Shown: in pieces, positions 41,564 through 50,537 of the stretch
Layout of the letters: each line of letters opens with the position of its first letter
How positions within the stretch are numbered: the stretch's first letter is position 1
Source: an uncultured Algimonas sp.
GTDB lineage: Bacteria; Pseudomonadota; Alphaproteobacteria; Caulobacterales; Maricaulaceae
Length of the DNA: 56,494 bases
Direction of reading: 5' to 3'
Assembly (NCBI GenBank): GCA_937923575.1
Contig: CALDUL010000012.1
Span: 1-56,494, forward strand
Position numbers and translations under genes: made by a program
The notes under the pieces: generated by a model
Database searches by the model: none
What the model was told of the DNA's origin: nothing
Seen by the model: the letters and a program-made list of their open reading frames with translations, nothing else

Positions 41564-42871
41564 TCATCCGAAATATACACGCCCCTCGGGATAGTGAAGC
41601 CGCGGGGGCGTTTTCGTCGCAAGAAGAAAACCGAGTGTCAGCGGTCCAAGGCGGCCGAGGAACATCACGACGCAGATGGTCAGCTTGCCGACGGTGTCGA
41701 GTTCTCCTGTCGCGCCGCGCGACAGGCCCACCGTGCCAAAGGCGGAGAACACCTCGAACGCCGCGTCGAGGAAATCCAACTCCTGCGTGGCGACGAGTGT
41801 GAAGAGCGCGATGAAGATCAGCATCAGGCCAACGAAAAGCAATGCCATGACCTTGAGGCCCGCGCTCGGCCCGATCTGGTTGCGTTGGATCGTGATCGTG
41901 CCGGACCGTTTGAAGAAGGCGATCGTCGCGAGCAGAAGGACAAAGGCCGTCGTGACCTTGATGCCGCCGGCCGTCGACGTCGCCCCGCCGCCGATGAACA
42001 TAAGCACGATGGTCAACAGCGCAGTCGCATCTCGCACGCCGGCCGTGTCCATGGCATTGAACCCGGCCGTGCGCGGCGTCACGCCCTCGAACCACGAGGC
42101 TTGAAGCTTGGCGCCAATGCCGTCGAGCCCGGCAAGCGTCGCTGGGTTGGTCCACTCCAGCGCGGCATAGCCTCCGACACCCGTGGCGATAAGCAGAGGG
42201 GTGCCGATCAGCATAAGCCGACTGTGCAGCGACAGGCGACGCCAGCGGCGCTCGCGCATCAATTCGGACAAAACGAGAAAGCCCAGTCCGGAGAGTATGA
42301 ACTGCAGGCTGATGACCCAGACGATGACCGGATTGCCAACCCAGCTCATCAAGCTGTCGGAAAAGGTCGAGAAGCCCGCATTGTTGAAGGCCGAGATGGA
42401 ATGGAACAGGCTGTGCCAAAGGCCCATGCCCCAGCCATATTCCGGCACAAACTGCGTCGCGATCAGCGCCATTCCGATCAGTTCGCAGAATACGAAGATG
42501 ATAAGGATGCGTCGCACGAACGGAATCAATCCGCTCATCGAGTCGATGTTAAGTTCTTCCGCGAGGTAGCGCTGCTTGGAGACACCTATTCGCGCTCCGA
42601 CCGAGGCCAGTACGAAGACGGCGAAGGTAATCAAGCCGAGACCGCCAAACTGAATCAGCAGCATGATGACGCCTTGGCCGAACATCGTCCAAACCGTGCT
42701 CGTGTCCACGGTGATTAGCCCCGTGACAGTCACGGCTGATACGGAGGTGAAGAAAGCATCCACCCACCCGACGGGTGACGTGGATGCAAAGGGCAGCTTC
42801 AACAGTGCCGTGCCCGCAGCGATCCAGCTGCCGTAAATGACGACGAGCCACGCGGGGATGGAAAGCTTCAA
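41564..42871 (-). CDS. ktrB: KtrB/TrkH-type potassium channel subunit
   Basis: A 435-residue inner-membrane K+ translocator of the Trk/Ktr superfamily. It has four P-loop repeats with signature-like turns (SAVTVTGLITVD; FNNAGFSTFSDS; GVTPRTAGFNAMDTAG; SAFGTVGLSRGATGE) and many membrane segments. Each selectivity filter position carries a Gly. The start is a TTG at 42871, preferred because it opens the KLSIPAWLVVIYG helix and sits 3 bases after the ktrA stop. Together with KtrA it forms a nucleotide-gated K+ uptake system, divergent from a Kef-type antiporter. Confidence 0.9.
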   Translation of the reverse strand: MKLSIPAWLVVIYGSWIAAGTALLKLPFASTSPVGWVDAFFTSVSAVTVTGLITVDTSTVWTMFGQGVIMLLIQFGGLGLITFAVFVLASVGARIGVSKQRYLAEELNIDSMSGLIPFVRRILIIFVFCELIGMALIATQFVPEYGWGMGLWHSLFHSISAFNNAGFSTFSDSLMSWVGNPVIVWVISLQFILSGLGFLVLSELMRERRWRRLSLHSRLMLIGTPLLIATGVGGYAALEWTNPATLAGLDGIGAKLQASWFEGVTPRTAGFNAMDTAGVRDATALLTIVLMFIGGGATSTAGGIKVTTAFVLLLATIAFFKRSGTITIQRNQIGPSAGLKVMALLFVGLMLIFIALFTLVATQELDFLDAAFEVFSAFGTVGLSRGATGELDTVGKLTICVVMFLGRLGPLTLGFLLATKTPPRLHYPEGRVYFG

Positions 42872-42874
42872 GGC

Positions 42875-43537
42875 CTAGCCTACTTTTGCAAAACGGTTGA
42901 TGTCAGCCCGGTCGCCCACGACAATTAGGCGGTCCGTGACGTTGAGCGCGTGATCCGACACGTGATCGAGAATGATCCGTTCGCCAGTATCGATGCCGAT
43001 GCAAGTCAAGTTGTGAGCGTTGAACGGAATCTCGTCTGCTGTCCGGAAGGCCCCTCCGATCGGAGCGCCCAACGTCGCAATGACATGCGAGCCGCCGAGC
43101 TCCAGATAATCGAGCACTTTGGGATTGTGCAGGAAATGTGAGAGGCGCCTCGCAAAACTCTTCTCGGGTTCGAGCAAGTTGCTGACGCCCATGGCTTTCA
43201 GAATGCGCGCATGTTCCGGGGTTTGGGCTTTAACATAGACATTGTTGCATCCGGCCTCGCTAAGCCCGAGGATCGTGAGAAGGCTGCTCTGCATATCCTC
43301 CCCAATGGCCACAATGACACTGTCGAAATTCTCGACACCGATATGTCGAAGTACCTTGATGTCGGTGGCATCCGCCTGGACGACGCTGTCGATCTTGCCG
43401 TCCAGTTTCGTGATACGCGCGGTATCGCGGTCTATGCCGGTGACATTGTCCCCGATACGCGTCAGTTCCTTGGCGACGGCTGTGCCGAACGTACCTAGAC
43501 CGATCACGGCGATATCGCGTCTTTCAGCCATATTCAT
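42875..43537 (-). CDS. ktrA: KtrA/TrkA-type RCK regulatory subunit
   Basis: A 220-residue cytoplasmic protein. The N-terminal Rossmann RCK_N fold is RRDIAVIGLGTFGTAVAKEL with the acidic end of strand 2 (GIDRD), and the C-terminal RCK_C domain begins after a linker (FNAHNLTCIGID). It binds ATP/ADP or NAD(H) and gates KtrB. Three start codons lie close together (TTG 43546, ATG 43537, ATG 43531). I list 43537. The region 43538-44059 between this gene and the small gene at 44060 holds no gene I can support. Confidence 0.9.
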   Translation of the reverse strand: MNMAERRDIAVIGLGTFGTAVAKELTRIGDNVTGIDRDTARITKLDGKIDSVVQADATDIKVLRHIGVENFDSVIVAIGEDMQSSLLTILGLSEAGCNNVYVKAQTPEHARILKAMGVSNLLEPEKSFARRLSHFLHNPKVLDYLELGGSHVIATLGAPIGGAFRTADEIPFNAHNLTCIGIDTGERIILDHVSDHALNVTDRLIVVGDRADINRFAKVG

Positions 43538-44059
43538 GTCTTTCAAACTTGGGATCGGCTTGCGGAGGGCAGCAGATCACGTCACGCTCCAATCACAAGG
43601 TAAATCTCGGCACAAGCAGATTGATGGCCGACACTCAACGTGCGTTTTTCGGGCCGATAGTCAGTGCCTGTCCGACGCCATTCGGCGCGGCCTCTCCCTC
43701 CGCGGATCCGCGACCGGGCCAAGATATCACGAGTCCGTCTGTTCGCCGACGAAGGTGAGGTGAGGCGCGTGTCCGCGATGTGCAAAATTTGACGTCAACT
43801 CGCTGCACCGCTGCGCCAAGGCTGACAACGTGTTCAACCGAACAAAGAGCTACGGCGTGCGTCAACGCGTGACATCTCCAGAGCTGCTCTCTCCAATCCT
43901 ATAGACTAAGCCTAATATTTGTCGTCCTTTGCCCTCTTCGACCACACTGCTCCCATTTCAAAAGATCGGGGGCATCTTGTTGGGATGGACGAGCAACGCG
44001 GCCCGCGCTTTCGTGAGGTTTGTCTCGTCTATGCTCTAGCGATAGCTTAGAAGATCCTC

Positions 44060-44350
44060 ATGGAGACTATCGCGCTCAGCTGGCTACAGAACGTGTGCGC
44101 GCGCCTCGCGCAGCTAAGCGCTGACACGCAGGAGCGCGCAAAAGAACACTGGGCGAAGAGCCAAAAGCTGTTGCAGACGAACCGACCATCCGGAGATCCA
44201 TCCCTCACCGTCGAGATGGCGGCGCTCGGAAAAATTGTCTTTAACGCGACCATTCACTGCTCGACCGAGCGAGTGACAAACATCGAGGCGACGATAACGA
44301 CACTTGTTTTGGCTGAAGTGGCCAAGACAACACAGGCCGAAACGGCGTAA
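44060..44350 (+). CDS. Hypothetical 96-residue helical protein beside the Kef antiporter
   Basis: A small protein of unknown family. The N-terminal half is amphipathic helix (METIALSWLQNVCARLAQLSADTQERAKEHWAKSQK) and the second half a Thr/Val-rich helix ending in AEVAKTTQAETA. It has two Cys and no signal or membrane segment. It starts 522 bases from ktrA on the opposite strand and ends 10 bases before the antiporter, so it is probably cotranscribed and could be a small cytoplasmic partner of the antiporter. This is inference only, and its coding status is moderate. Confidence 0.5.
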   Translation: METIALSWLQNVCARLAQLSADTQERAKEHWAKSQKLLQTNRPSGDPSLTVEMAALGKIVFNATIHCSTERVTNIEATITTLVLAEVAKTTQAETA

Positions 44351-44360
44351 GGTTGCAGGC

Positions 44361-45521
44361 GTGACCATCGACCCGTTTCTACAACCGACCGCGCTCGCGC
44401 TGCTGGTCATATTTGCGACCGGTCTGGGTCTGCAACTTCTAAAGCAACCTCATGTCATCGCCTATGTCATTGCAGGCGTGCTTCTCGGCCAGTCGGGGCT
44501 AGGCCTGATCGAGGACGGCGAACCTGTCGAACGTCTCGGGGCGTTGGGCGTGACACTTTTGTTGTTCTTCGTTGGTATGGAGACGCATCCGACCCGTCTC
44601 ATCAAGGGGTGGCGCGTCTCCGTCGTCGGCACGGTGGTTCAGATCGCGCTTTGCCTCGCCCTCAGCTTCGCGATCGGCGCTGTCTTCGGTTGGCCACCGA
44701 TGCGCAGCCTCTTGCTGGGCTTTGTCATCTCGCTCTCCAGCACGGCCGTCGTCCTCAAGCTCATGGAAGATTACGGGGAAACGCAAACCCAATTCGGCCA
44801 GGACACGATCGGGGTTCTTATCGTCCAAGACATCGCCGCCATTGCTATGATCATAGCCCTGGGCGTGTTGGCGACCGGCTCCGACCAGGTGTCGGCAACA
44901 CAACTGGTCACTCAGATCATCGGCGGGGTTGCCCTGACAGGTCTTATCATCTGGATCAGCCTTGGAAAATCGATCAGGCTCCCATTTGCAAACATGGTCA
45001 GCAAAGCTCCGGAGATGCAGGTCTTCGGCGCGCTCACCCTGTGCTTTGGCTTGGGCTGGCTCGGTGCGGCGCTCGGACTATCGACGGCGATAGGGGCGTT
45101 TGCAGGCGGGCTCATCATCGGCGCGGCCAAGTCCACACAATGGGCGACGACCGCGCTTGCGCCCTTCCGTACCGTATTTCTAGGTCTGTTCTTTGTCTCG
45201 ATCGGATTGCTGCTCGACTTGTCCTTCATCTGGGACCGCATCGGCATCATTGCCTTGCTCGTCTTCGTCGTGCTGGCGTCCAGCATGGTGTTCAACACGT
45301 TGATCTACAAAATCGCGGGGTATCCCATGCGCCGGTCTCTCTATGCGGGTGCTTTGCTCGCTCAGCCCGGAGAGTTCAGCTTTGTCCTGGCCGCCATGGG
45401 TGCTACGACGGGACTTATTACGGGCGTGGGCTACCAGCTCTCCCTGTCCGTCATTGCGCTGTCGCTGGCAGTAAGTCCCATACAGATACAGATCGTGCGG
45501 CGGCTCTCGCAGCCAGAGTAA
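44361..45521 (+). CDS. Kef-type (CPA2) cation/proton antiporter, membrane domain only
   Basis: A 386-residue membrane protein of the monovalent cation:proton antiporter-2 family. It shows 12 hydrophobic segments, the N-terminal LLKQPHVIAYVIAGVLLG, the region LVIQDIAAIA (approximately LIVQDIAAIAMI, with the conserved QD) and GAFAGGLIIG. It lacks the C-terminal RCK domain of KefB/KefC, so gating must come from elsewhere, or it works ungated. The start is a GTG at 44361, just before the first helix. Located opposite KtrAB, it makes a K+ uptake/efflux module. Confidence 0.88.
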   Translation: MTIDPFLQPTALALLVIFATGLGLQLLKQPHVIAYVIAGVLLGQSGLGLIEDGEPVERLGALGVTLLLFFVGMETHPTRLIKGWRVSVVGTVVQIALCLALSFAIGAVFGWPPMRSLLLGFVISLSSTAVVLKLMEDYGETQTQFGQDTIGVLIVQDIAAIAMIIALGVLATGSDQVSATQLVTQIIGGVALTGLIIWISLGKSIRLPFANMVSKAPEMQVFGALTLCFGLGWLGAALGLSTAIGAFAGGLIIGAAKSTQWATTALAPFRTVFLGLFFVSIGLLLDLSFIWDRIGIIALLVFVVLASSMVFNTLIYKIAGYPMRRSLYAGALLAQPGEFSFVLAAMGATTGLITGVGYQLSLSVIALSLAVSPIQIQIVRRLSQPE

Positions 45522-45691
45522 AGCATTCCCTGAGTGAGTCCGTCCGCTCATCATGATGATGGGAACAGTCATCGAGACAGAAATCGCTGAGTCACACTCT
45601 GTGATGCATCGCCGAAATCGGTCTCAGCGCTAAAGTTTAAGTCTCTCTGGGTGTAACGATAGCCCTTCCCCTAATGGGCGCTCGCCTACTC

Positions 45692-46108
45692 TCAATCCCA
45701 GTCCTTCCGACGCAGCGTCGCCAGCACTTCTTCGCCCTCGCCATAGAGCGTCAGCTCCATATGGTTTGCCTCTGCCGCCCGCACTTTGCGCAGCAGATCC
45801 AACCATTCGCGTTCGCCGTCCATGATGGGTTGAGGGCAGGCCTTCTTGGTGGACGCCAGCGGGCCGAAGCTCAGCGCGCGGCCGTCTTGTGTGAAGGAGC
45901 CGAAGAAATTGTTGCAGCCGCCGGAGCCGACGACTTCGCCGCCCATCTTGAAGGCCACGAAGCGGCCGTCATCCTGCAGCCCCCACTCCGTCCCGACCAG
46001 TGTCGCGAGAGGGCGCAGCTGGGCGTCTTTCAGCACCTTCTGGCATGCGGCCAGCGCGCCCGCCGCCAGGATTGGAACCAGAACCCGAATGATGAGCGAA
46101 CCCGCCAT
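45692..46108 (-). CDS. META-domain lipoprotein (HslJ-like)
   Basis: A 138-residue envelope lipoprotein with lipobox LAAC (Cys22). The META domain reads LVGTEWGLQDDGRFVAFKMGGEVVGSGGCNNFFGSFTQDGRALSFGPLASTKKACP, matching HslJ-type proteins linked to stress and novobiocin resistance. The exact role is unknown. The ATG at 46108 overlaps the stop of the upstream TIGR02301 gene by one base. The gap 45522-45691 before its 3' end contains only a short CATCATGATGATG palindrome. Confidence 0.88.
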   Translation of the reverse strand: MAGSLIIRVLVPILAAGALAACQKVLKDAQLRPLATLVGTEWGLQDDGRFVAFKMGGEVVGSGGCNNFFGSFTQDGRALSFGPLASTKKACPQPIMDGEREWLDLLRKVRAAEANHMELTLYGEGEEVLATLRRKDWD

Positions 46109-46551
46109 CAGCGCGCATCCCGGTAAGGATCGCCCAACATCGACGCGATGGAGCGGCCATTTTCCGCAAGAGCGGCGACGTCGGCGCTGACGGATGTGTT
46201 ACACGCGTCGTGGCGGCCCTGTTCTTCATAAAAGCCGGCGTTGAAGGCGCGCGTCAGCTCGCGGCGGACCTCGGCGTCCGTGCGTGCTTCGATGGACAGC
46301 ATCTCCGCCATGTAATCGCGCCAGCGCTGATCGTCCTGACCGAAGCAGAGCGTGCGCAGATAGTGCAGCTGGCCGAGGTTCTTGGCCATCGCCTCGATCA
46401 GCGACGTCATGGTGACCATGCCTTCCTCGACGCGAAGCTCCGCGCGCTCTCGCGCCTCCAGCGCCGCGCGTCGGCGATCGGCAGCCGAATCCTGGGCGAC
46501 GGCCGGGACAGGCAGCAGGAGCAGCACAGCGATGAGGGCGAACGCACGCAT
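46108..46551 (-). CDS. TIGR02301-type exported hypothetical protein
   Basis: A 147-residue protein with a signal peptide ending AVAQDS and a helical mature part (LGQLHYLRTLCFGQDDQRWRDYM ... RAFNAGFYEEQGRHDACNTS) typical of the TIGR02301 family, found in alphaproteobacteria and of unknown function. Two Cys (RTLC and DACN) could form a disulfide. Overlaps the META gene by one base, so the two are probably cotranscribed. Confidence 0.8.
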   Translation of the reverse strand: MRAFALIAVLLLLPVPAVAQDSAADRRRAALEARERAELRVEEGMVTMTSLIEAMAKNLGQLHYLRTLCFGQDDQRWRDYMAEMLSIEARTDAEVRRELTRAFNAGFYEEQGRHDACNTSVSADVAALAENGRSIASMLGDPYRDAR

Positions 46552-46652
46552 AAGGTGAGGTTAGCGGGTTTGTCCGCGCGAGGCGAGGGGGTTGGTGCAG
46601 GGGAGGCGGGATCAGTGATCCGTCGCTCCTCCTGCTCGGGGAAAGGGACATA

Positions 46653-47078
46653 CTACTTTGACTGGTTTCTCAACGCCCAAGCCTCCCGGATGACCTCTTC
46701 CGTCTTCCCCCACATGCCCAACGCGCCAATCCGTGCGATCTCTACAAATGCCGCCTCCAGCGCGTCGTCGGCGCCGACGGGCTCGCCGCTGATCCAATCC
46801 GCGGCGTAGTCGTGCAGGCGGTAGGAGAAACCCTCGAAATCCGCGTCGATGACCGCCACTTTTGCGCCGAGCTCCGCTTCCACGCCGGTCTCCTCGCGCA
46901 ATTCTCGAAGCGCCGCGTCGCGTTCGCTTTCGCCCGGCTCTATGCGCCCTCCCGGCAGGGACCACTCGCCCGCTCTGGGCGCTTGTCCGCGGCGGATCAG
47001 CAGCACGCTCTCGCCGCGAAAGCAGACGACGCCGACGCAGTCGATCCGTCCGCTGTGCCTTCTCTTAGTTTCCGTCAT
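46653..47078 (-). CDS. Nudix hydrolase
   Basis: A 141-residue Nudix enzyme. The box reads GGRIEPGESERDAALRELREETGVEAEL, with the metal-binding REEXEE-type glutamates. The N-terminal strand VGVVCFRGESVLLIRRG leads into it. The region preceding the box (GEWSLPGG) and the size suggest an ADP-ribose/NADH-pyrophosphatase or housecleaning NTP hydrolase. The substrate cannot be told. I chose ATG 47078. It is divergent from the HMCES gene 34 bases away; a shared promoter is probable. Confidence 0.9.
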   Translation of the reverse strand: MTETKRRHSGRIDCVGVVCFRGESVLLIRRGQAPRAGEWSLPGGRIEPGESERDAALRELREETGVEAELGAKVAVIDADFEGFSYRLHDYAADWISGEPVGADDALEAAFVEIARIGALGMWGKTEEVIREAWALRNQSK

Positions 47079-47112
47079 TGCGTGCTCCCGCCGCTCTGCT
47101 ACGCCCGCGCCC

Positions 47113-47808
47113 ATGTGCGGCCGCTATGTTCTCGATGGCAATCTCGACCAGATTGCGACCCGGTTTGAGGCGAAGACGGACCATATTGGCGATAGCTGGG
47201 CCTGGGAGCCGCGCTTCAATATCTGCCCGACCCAAGTTGTGCCCGCAATTACGCAGGACGAAGACAAGGTCCGTCAGATCGTGCCCATGCGTTGGGGACT
47301 TCATCCGCATTGGAGCAAGGACGCGCCGGGCGAGAGCAAATACGGCCCGCTCTTCAATGCGCGCTCTGAGACCGCGGCCAAGAAGCCGTCCTTTCGCACA
47401 CCGTGGAAAAGACGCCGCGCGCTGATTCCGGTGACCCATTGGTACGAATGGACCGGCGAGCAGGGCGGCAAGGTGCCGTGGTGCATCCGCGTGGAAGACG
47501 AGCCGATGACGGCCTTTGCCGGGCTGTGGGACCGCTGGCGGGTGGATGAGGGCATAGAGCTGCTGTCCTGCGCGATACTGACGACTGATGCCAATGGGCC
47601 GCTGGAGCGCCTCCACCACCGCATGCCCGTTCGCCTGCCAGAGGAATATTGGGACGACTGGCTCGATACAGATGAGCAGGACGGCGCAGACCCGAACATG
47701 CTGCTGGAGACGCAGCTGGACGGCGAAGACTTGATCTTCTGGGAAGTTGGCCGTTCCGTTGGCAATTCGCGATCTCGCGGGCCGGAGCTCATCGAACCCG
47801 CGGTCTAG
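47113..47808 (+). CDS. SOS response-associated protein HMCES/YedK
   Basis: A 231-residue SRAP-domain protein that shields abasic sites in single-stranded DNA by a Cys-DNA crosslink. The N-terminus is MCGRYVL, so Cys2 is free after Met removal. Other conserved residues follow: NICPTQ (Asn), HWYEW (Glu), and LTTDANGPLERLHHRMPV (His). Length is standard. Start ATG 47113 is fixed by Cys2. Divergent from a Nudix gene. I find no clear LexA box in the 34-base gap. Confidence 0.94.
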   Translation: MCGRYVLDGNLDQIATRFEAKTDHIGDSWAWEPRFNICPTQVVPAITQDEDKVRQIVPMRWGLHPHWSKDAPGESKYGPLFNARSETAAKKPSFRTPWKRRRALIPVTHWYEWTGEQGGKVPWCIRVEDEPMTAFAGLWDRWRVDEGIELLSCAILTTDANGPLERLHHRMPVRLPEEYWDDWLDTDEQDGADPNMLLETQLDGEDLIFWEVGRSVGNSRSRGPELIEPAV

Positions 47809-47814
47809 ACGCGC

Positions 47815-48990
47815 TCATTTCGGCGTCACCTTCAACGCCGCAACCGATCGCAGTGCTTCGGACGCATCGATGTCGGGAGCTTGTTCGATGACTTCGTTCA
47901 ACTGCGCTTTAACGATCTCCTTGGTTTCCACCGGAATAGGCGCGGTCGGCGCGTCGGGGGCGGATGCGTCCGGTTCCATAAATTGCTCGGCCAGGTTCGG
48001 CGCATGAGGAAAGCGCTCCGGGAAGAGGCGGCGCATGGCCACGGTCAGAAAGTCCGCCATGCGGGCTTCGCGCATCCCGATCTCGCGCTCAAACCCGCGC
48101 GTCGTGTCGGCCAGCGTCTGGCGCTCCAACTCCGCATTCAGCTCGGCTCCGATAATCACAACCATGGCCGACAGCCAGAACCAGAGCAGCAGCACGATGA
48201 CGGCGGACAGGCCGCCATAGGTGGCGTCATAGCGGCCAAACGTGCGCACGAAGAGCGAAAAGCCCCAGCCGATGGCGAGCCAGGACAGCGTCGTGAAAAC
48301 GACACCGGGCAGCACCCAGCGCTTCTTCGGCGGCCGGCGATCCGGACCGAAGCGGTAGATCACACCCGCGCCGAAGGCGAAGGCCAGCACCAGCACGACC
48401 CACGGCAGCACACCTGACAGCAGGCTCGCCGTGCCGTCGAGCTGCAAATATGCGAGCATCGCGGGGATGACAACGATCACACCCAGGCAGAGATAGACGA
48501 AGAGAAAGAGTCCGACCGTCAGCCCCACCGCCGTCAGATAGAACACGAAGATGCTGCGAGTTTCGTCCTCGCCATATGCCACGTTCATCGCGCGCAACAC
48601 GGCACGAATACCGGCGCCCGCCGTGTAGAGCGCCAGGCCCAGCGAAAAGAAAAAGCGGAAGGACAGCTCTTGCTTTGGCGCGCTGATGACCGAGGCTATC
48701 TGGTCGGAAATGATCGTCCACGCGCCTTCCGGCATGAGCGGCCGGAGCAGGGTGGCCATATTCTGCATGTCCGACAGATCGGCGAAATAGCCATAGATCG
48801 ACAGCATGGCACTGATCATCGGGAACATGGACAGCAGGGCGAAAAACGCCACGCCTGCGGCCACGACGGGGACATTGTCCTTGTTCAGCTGCCCAAAGGT
48901 CCGCGCCGCGATCTGCAAATATTCGCGCGGCGTGAAACCGAACGGCGTGGTGACATGCCGCTGGACGAAGTCGAGTGAGGCGAGTTTCAT
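47815..48990 (-). CDS. YihY/BrkB-type membrane protein
   Basis: A 391-residue inner-membrane protein with six predicted helices. Family landmarks are AAGVAFFALLSMFPMISAMLSIYGYF, GIRAVLRAMNVAYGEDETR, and a C-terminal helix region before the ADFLTVAMRRLFPERFPHAP tail. The family is sometimes named ribonuclease BN, but that is a misnomer; the function is not established. A roughly 50-residue Pro/Ala-rich C-terminal extension (PDASAPDAPTAPIPVETKE) is unusual for the family. Confidence 0.9.
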   Translation of the reverse strand: MKLASLDFVQRHVTTPFGFTPREYLQIAARTFGQLNKDNVPVVAAGVAFFALLSMFPMISAMLSIYGYFADLSDMQNMATLLRPLMPEGAWTIISDQIASVISAPKQELSFRFFFSLGLALYTAGAGIRAVLRAMNVAYGEDETRSIFVFYLTAVGLTVGLFLFVYLCLGVIVVIPAMLAYLQLDGTASLLSGVLPWVVLVLAFAFGAGVIYRFGPDRRPPKKRWVLPGVVFTTLSWLAIGWGFSLFVRTFGRYDATYGGLSAVIVLLLWFWLSAMVVIIGAELNAELERQTLADTTRGFEREIGMREARMADFLTVAMRRLFPERFPHAPNLAEQFMEPDASAPDAPTAPIPVETKEIVKAQLNEVIEQAPDIDASEALRSVAALKVTPK

Positions 48991-49017
48991 CCAGCGGACT
49001 TTCGACGAGTTGTCTGA

Positions 49018-49809
49018 CTAGCGCTTGTTTTTTGGCGCAGGCTGCGGACGCTCGAACACAAGCTCCGTATCAGTGGAACGCTCTTCGGACAGTTTGTATC
49101 CGCCCGCATCGAAACGCGGCAGCTCGGACGCTGCGTCGATCCGGTTCTGGATGACCCAGCGCGCAAACATGCCGCGGCCGAATTTGGTGTAATATTGCAC
49201 GGGCCGGGACTTGCCGTCTTTCTCCTCCATGAACTTCACATTGATCACCGGATGGCCCAGCTCGCCCAGCCGTGCGGCTTTGGAATATTCGTTGGATGCC
49301 AAATTTAACACGGTGCTATCGTCATGCTCGGACAGCTCATCTGCGAGCCTGTTGCGCAATCGTTCGCCCCAGAACTCATAGAGATTCTTGCCGCGCGGAT
49401 TTTCCAGCTTCGTACCCATCTCCAAGCGGTAGGGCTGGATCTCGTCCATGGGTCGCAACAGGCCGTAGAGGCCGGACAGGATCCGCAGGCGGTCTTGCGC
49501 AAAATGCAGATCGGCGTCCGAGAGCGATTTTGCCTCCAGCCCCCAATAGACATCGCCGTCAAAAGCCAGTCCGGCAGGCTTCATACCCTCGGCTTGGTCG
49601 TCGAGACTGAAGGCGGCGAAACGCTCGGCATTGAGCTGTGCGAGATTGTCAGAAAGATGCATAAGCCGCTTCAAATCGGCCTGGGACTGCGTCTTGGCGA
49701 CGGCGCCCAGCTCGCGAATGTCCTCGCGAAAGCTCGGTCGTGTGACCGGCACCGCGCCCGCATAGGCGCTCATATTCATTTTCTTGGCAGGGGAGAGCAG
49801 GGTCAACAT
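49018..49809 (-). CDS. yaaA: Peroxide stress protein YaaA
   Basis: A 263-residue DUF328 protein. The start MLTLLSPAKKMN matches the family motif LISPAK, and the core includes YWGLEAKSLSDADLHFAQDRLRILSGLYGLLRPMDEIQPYRLEMGTKL and ADELSEHDDSTVLNLASNEYSKA. YaaA lowers free iron during peroxide stress and binds DNA. Length is normal. The start ATG is at 49809. It lies 27 bases upstream of yihY in the same direction and has a 3' gene neighbour of unrelated function. Confidence 0.93.
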   Translation of the reverse strand: MLTLLSPAKKMNMSAYAGAVPVTRPSFREDIRELGAVAKTQSQADLKRLMHLSDNLAQLNAERFAAFSLDDQAEGMKPAGLAFDGDVYWGLEAKSLSDADLHFAQDRLRILSGLYGLLRPMDEIQPYRLEMGTKLENPRGKNLYEFWGERLRNRLADELSEHDDSTVLNLASNEYSKAARLGELGHPVINVKFMEEKDGKSRPVQYYTKFGRGMFARWVIQNRIDAASELPRFDAGGYKLSEERSTDTELVFERPQPAPKNKR

Positions 49810-49974
49810 GATCGTGTTGTATCCTCATGACAGCGAGCCGGGATTGGCTTGTCCGCGTGGGTGAGGTGACGATGTAGGCGAGGGGCCGAGCGAAAGGAAG
49901 GGGGCAGGAGGTAGCGGGCGCGGGCAGGGTGCGATTGAGCCTGGACTATAGAATGCGACCGCTGTCGCGCTCGT

Positions 49975-50072
49975 CCCGCCTCATAAGGCGGGTTCCAGCT
50001 TTGCTGGACGGTCCTAGCGGACGCTAGCCCGAGAACCTCGTGCTCAGTTTACCCGCCAATTTGATCGGCGGG
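49975..50072. repeat. Cluster of short hairpins between yaaA and fdxA
   Basis: In the 316-base gap 49810-50125, four perfect 6-bp hairpins follow in a row: 49975-49992 (CCCGCC/GGCGGG), 49994-50008 (TCCAGC/GCTGGA), 50014-50027 (CTAGCG/CGCTAG) and 50052-50072 (CCCGCC/GGCGGG). It looks like a REP-like palindromic repeat unit, related through the TCCAGC/GCTGGA stem to the element at 13817. The remaining gap (49810-49974) shows nothing I recognise. Confidence 0.75.
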
Positions 50073-50125
50073 CGCGCCGCCCTTGGGCTGTGGGAGAGGG
50101 GAGTATCAGAACGAGGGTTATGGTC

Positions 50126-50470
50126 CTAGACGTCCCCAGCCCCAGGCTTCTCGCTGAAGTACTTCTCGAACTTGCCGGTCACGTCCTCGAACTGCTTGTG
50201 GTCCGCGGGTGGGTCCTTCTTGACCGTGATGACGGGCCAGAGGTCGGCATATTTGGTGTTGATAGCGAGCCACTTGCCGTCCGGGTCATCCTCTGTGTCG
50301 GGCACGATGGCGTCGACGGGGCATTCGGGTTCGCAGACGCCGCAGTCGATGCATTCTTCAGGATGGATGACGAGCATGTTCTCGCCCTCATAGAAGCAGT
50401 CCACGGGACAGACTTCGACGCAATCCATGAACTTGCATTTGATGCATTCGTCTTTGACAATATAGGTCAT
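50126..50470 (-). CDS. fdxA: Ferredoxin FdxA (7Fe type)
   Basis: A 114-residue bacterial-type ferredoxin. The N-terminus is [28 protein letters not shown] and the second cluster motif [21 protein letters not shown], together holding one 3Fe-4S and one 4Fe-4S cluster as in Azotobacter/Rhodospirillum FdxA. The first motif carries the CxxxxxxC plus CP pattern. Length is normal. ATG 50470 is chosen. It lies 67 bases downstream of the S4 gene, as in many alphaproteobacteria, where CarD often follows; here carD is elsewhere. Confidence 0.95.
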   Translation of the reverse strand: MTYIVKDECIKCKFMDCVEVCPVDCFYEGENMLVIHPEECIDCGVCEPECPVDAIVPDTEDDPDGKWLAINTKYADLWPVITVKKDPPADHKQFEDVTGKFEKYFSEKPGAGDV

Positions 50471-50537
50471 GGCGGCGCTTTGGCGACGGGGCGATTGACT
50501 GTCAACAGGACGAGGCGGCGCGGGGCGTAGCTGTCGC

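Noticed and set aside
41580-41614. Hairpin CGCCCC..GGGGCG followed by TTTT on the + strand
   Set aside because: It lies within the coding end of ktrB, and no + strand transcript is evident to terminate there. A chance GC palindrome is simpler.
43560-44059. Short frames in the ktrA upstream gap (for example 43549-43758)
   Set aside because: No ribosome sites, no hydrophobic or conserved pattern, and Arg/Ser/Pro-rich shadow-type composition.
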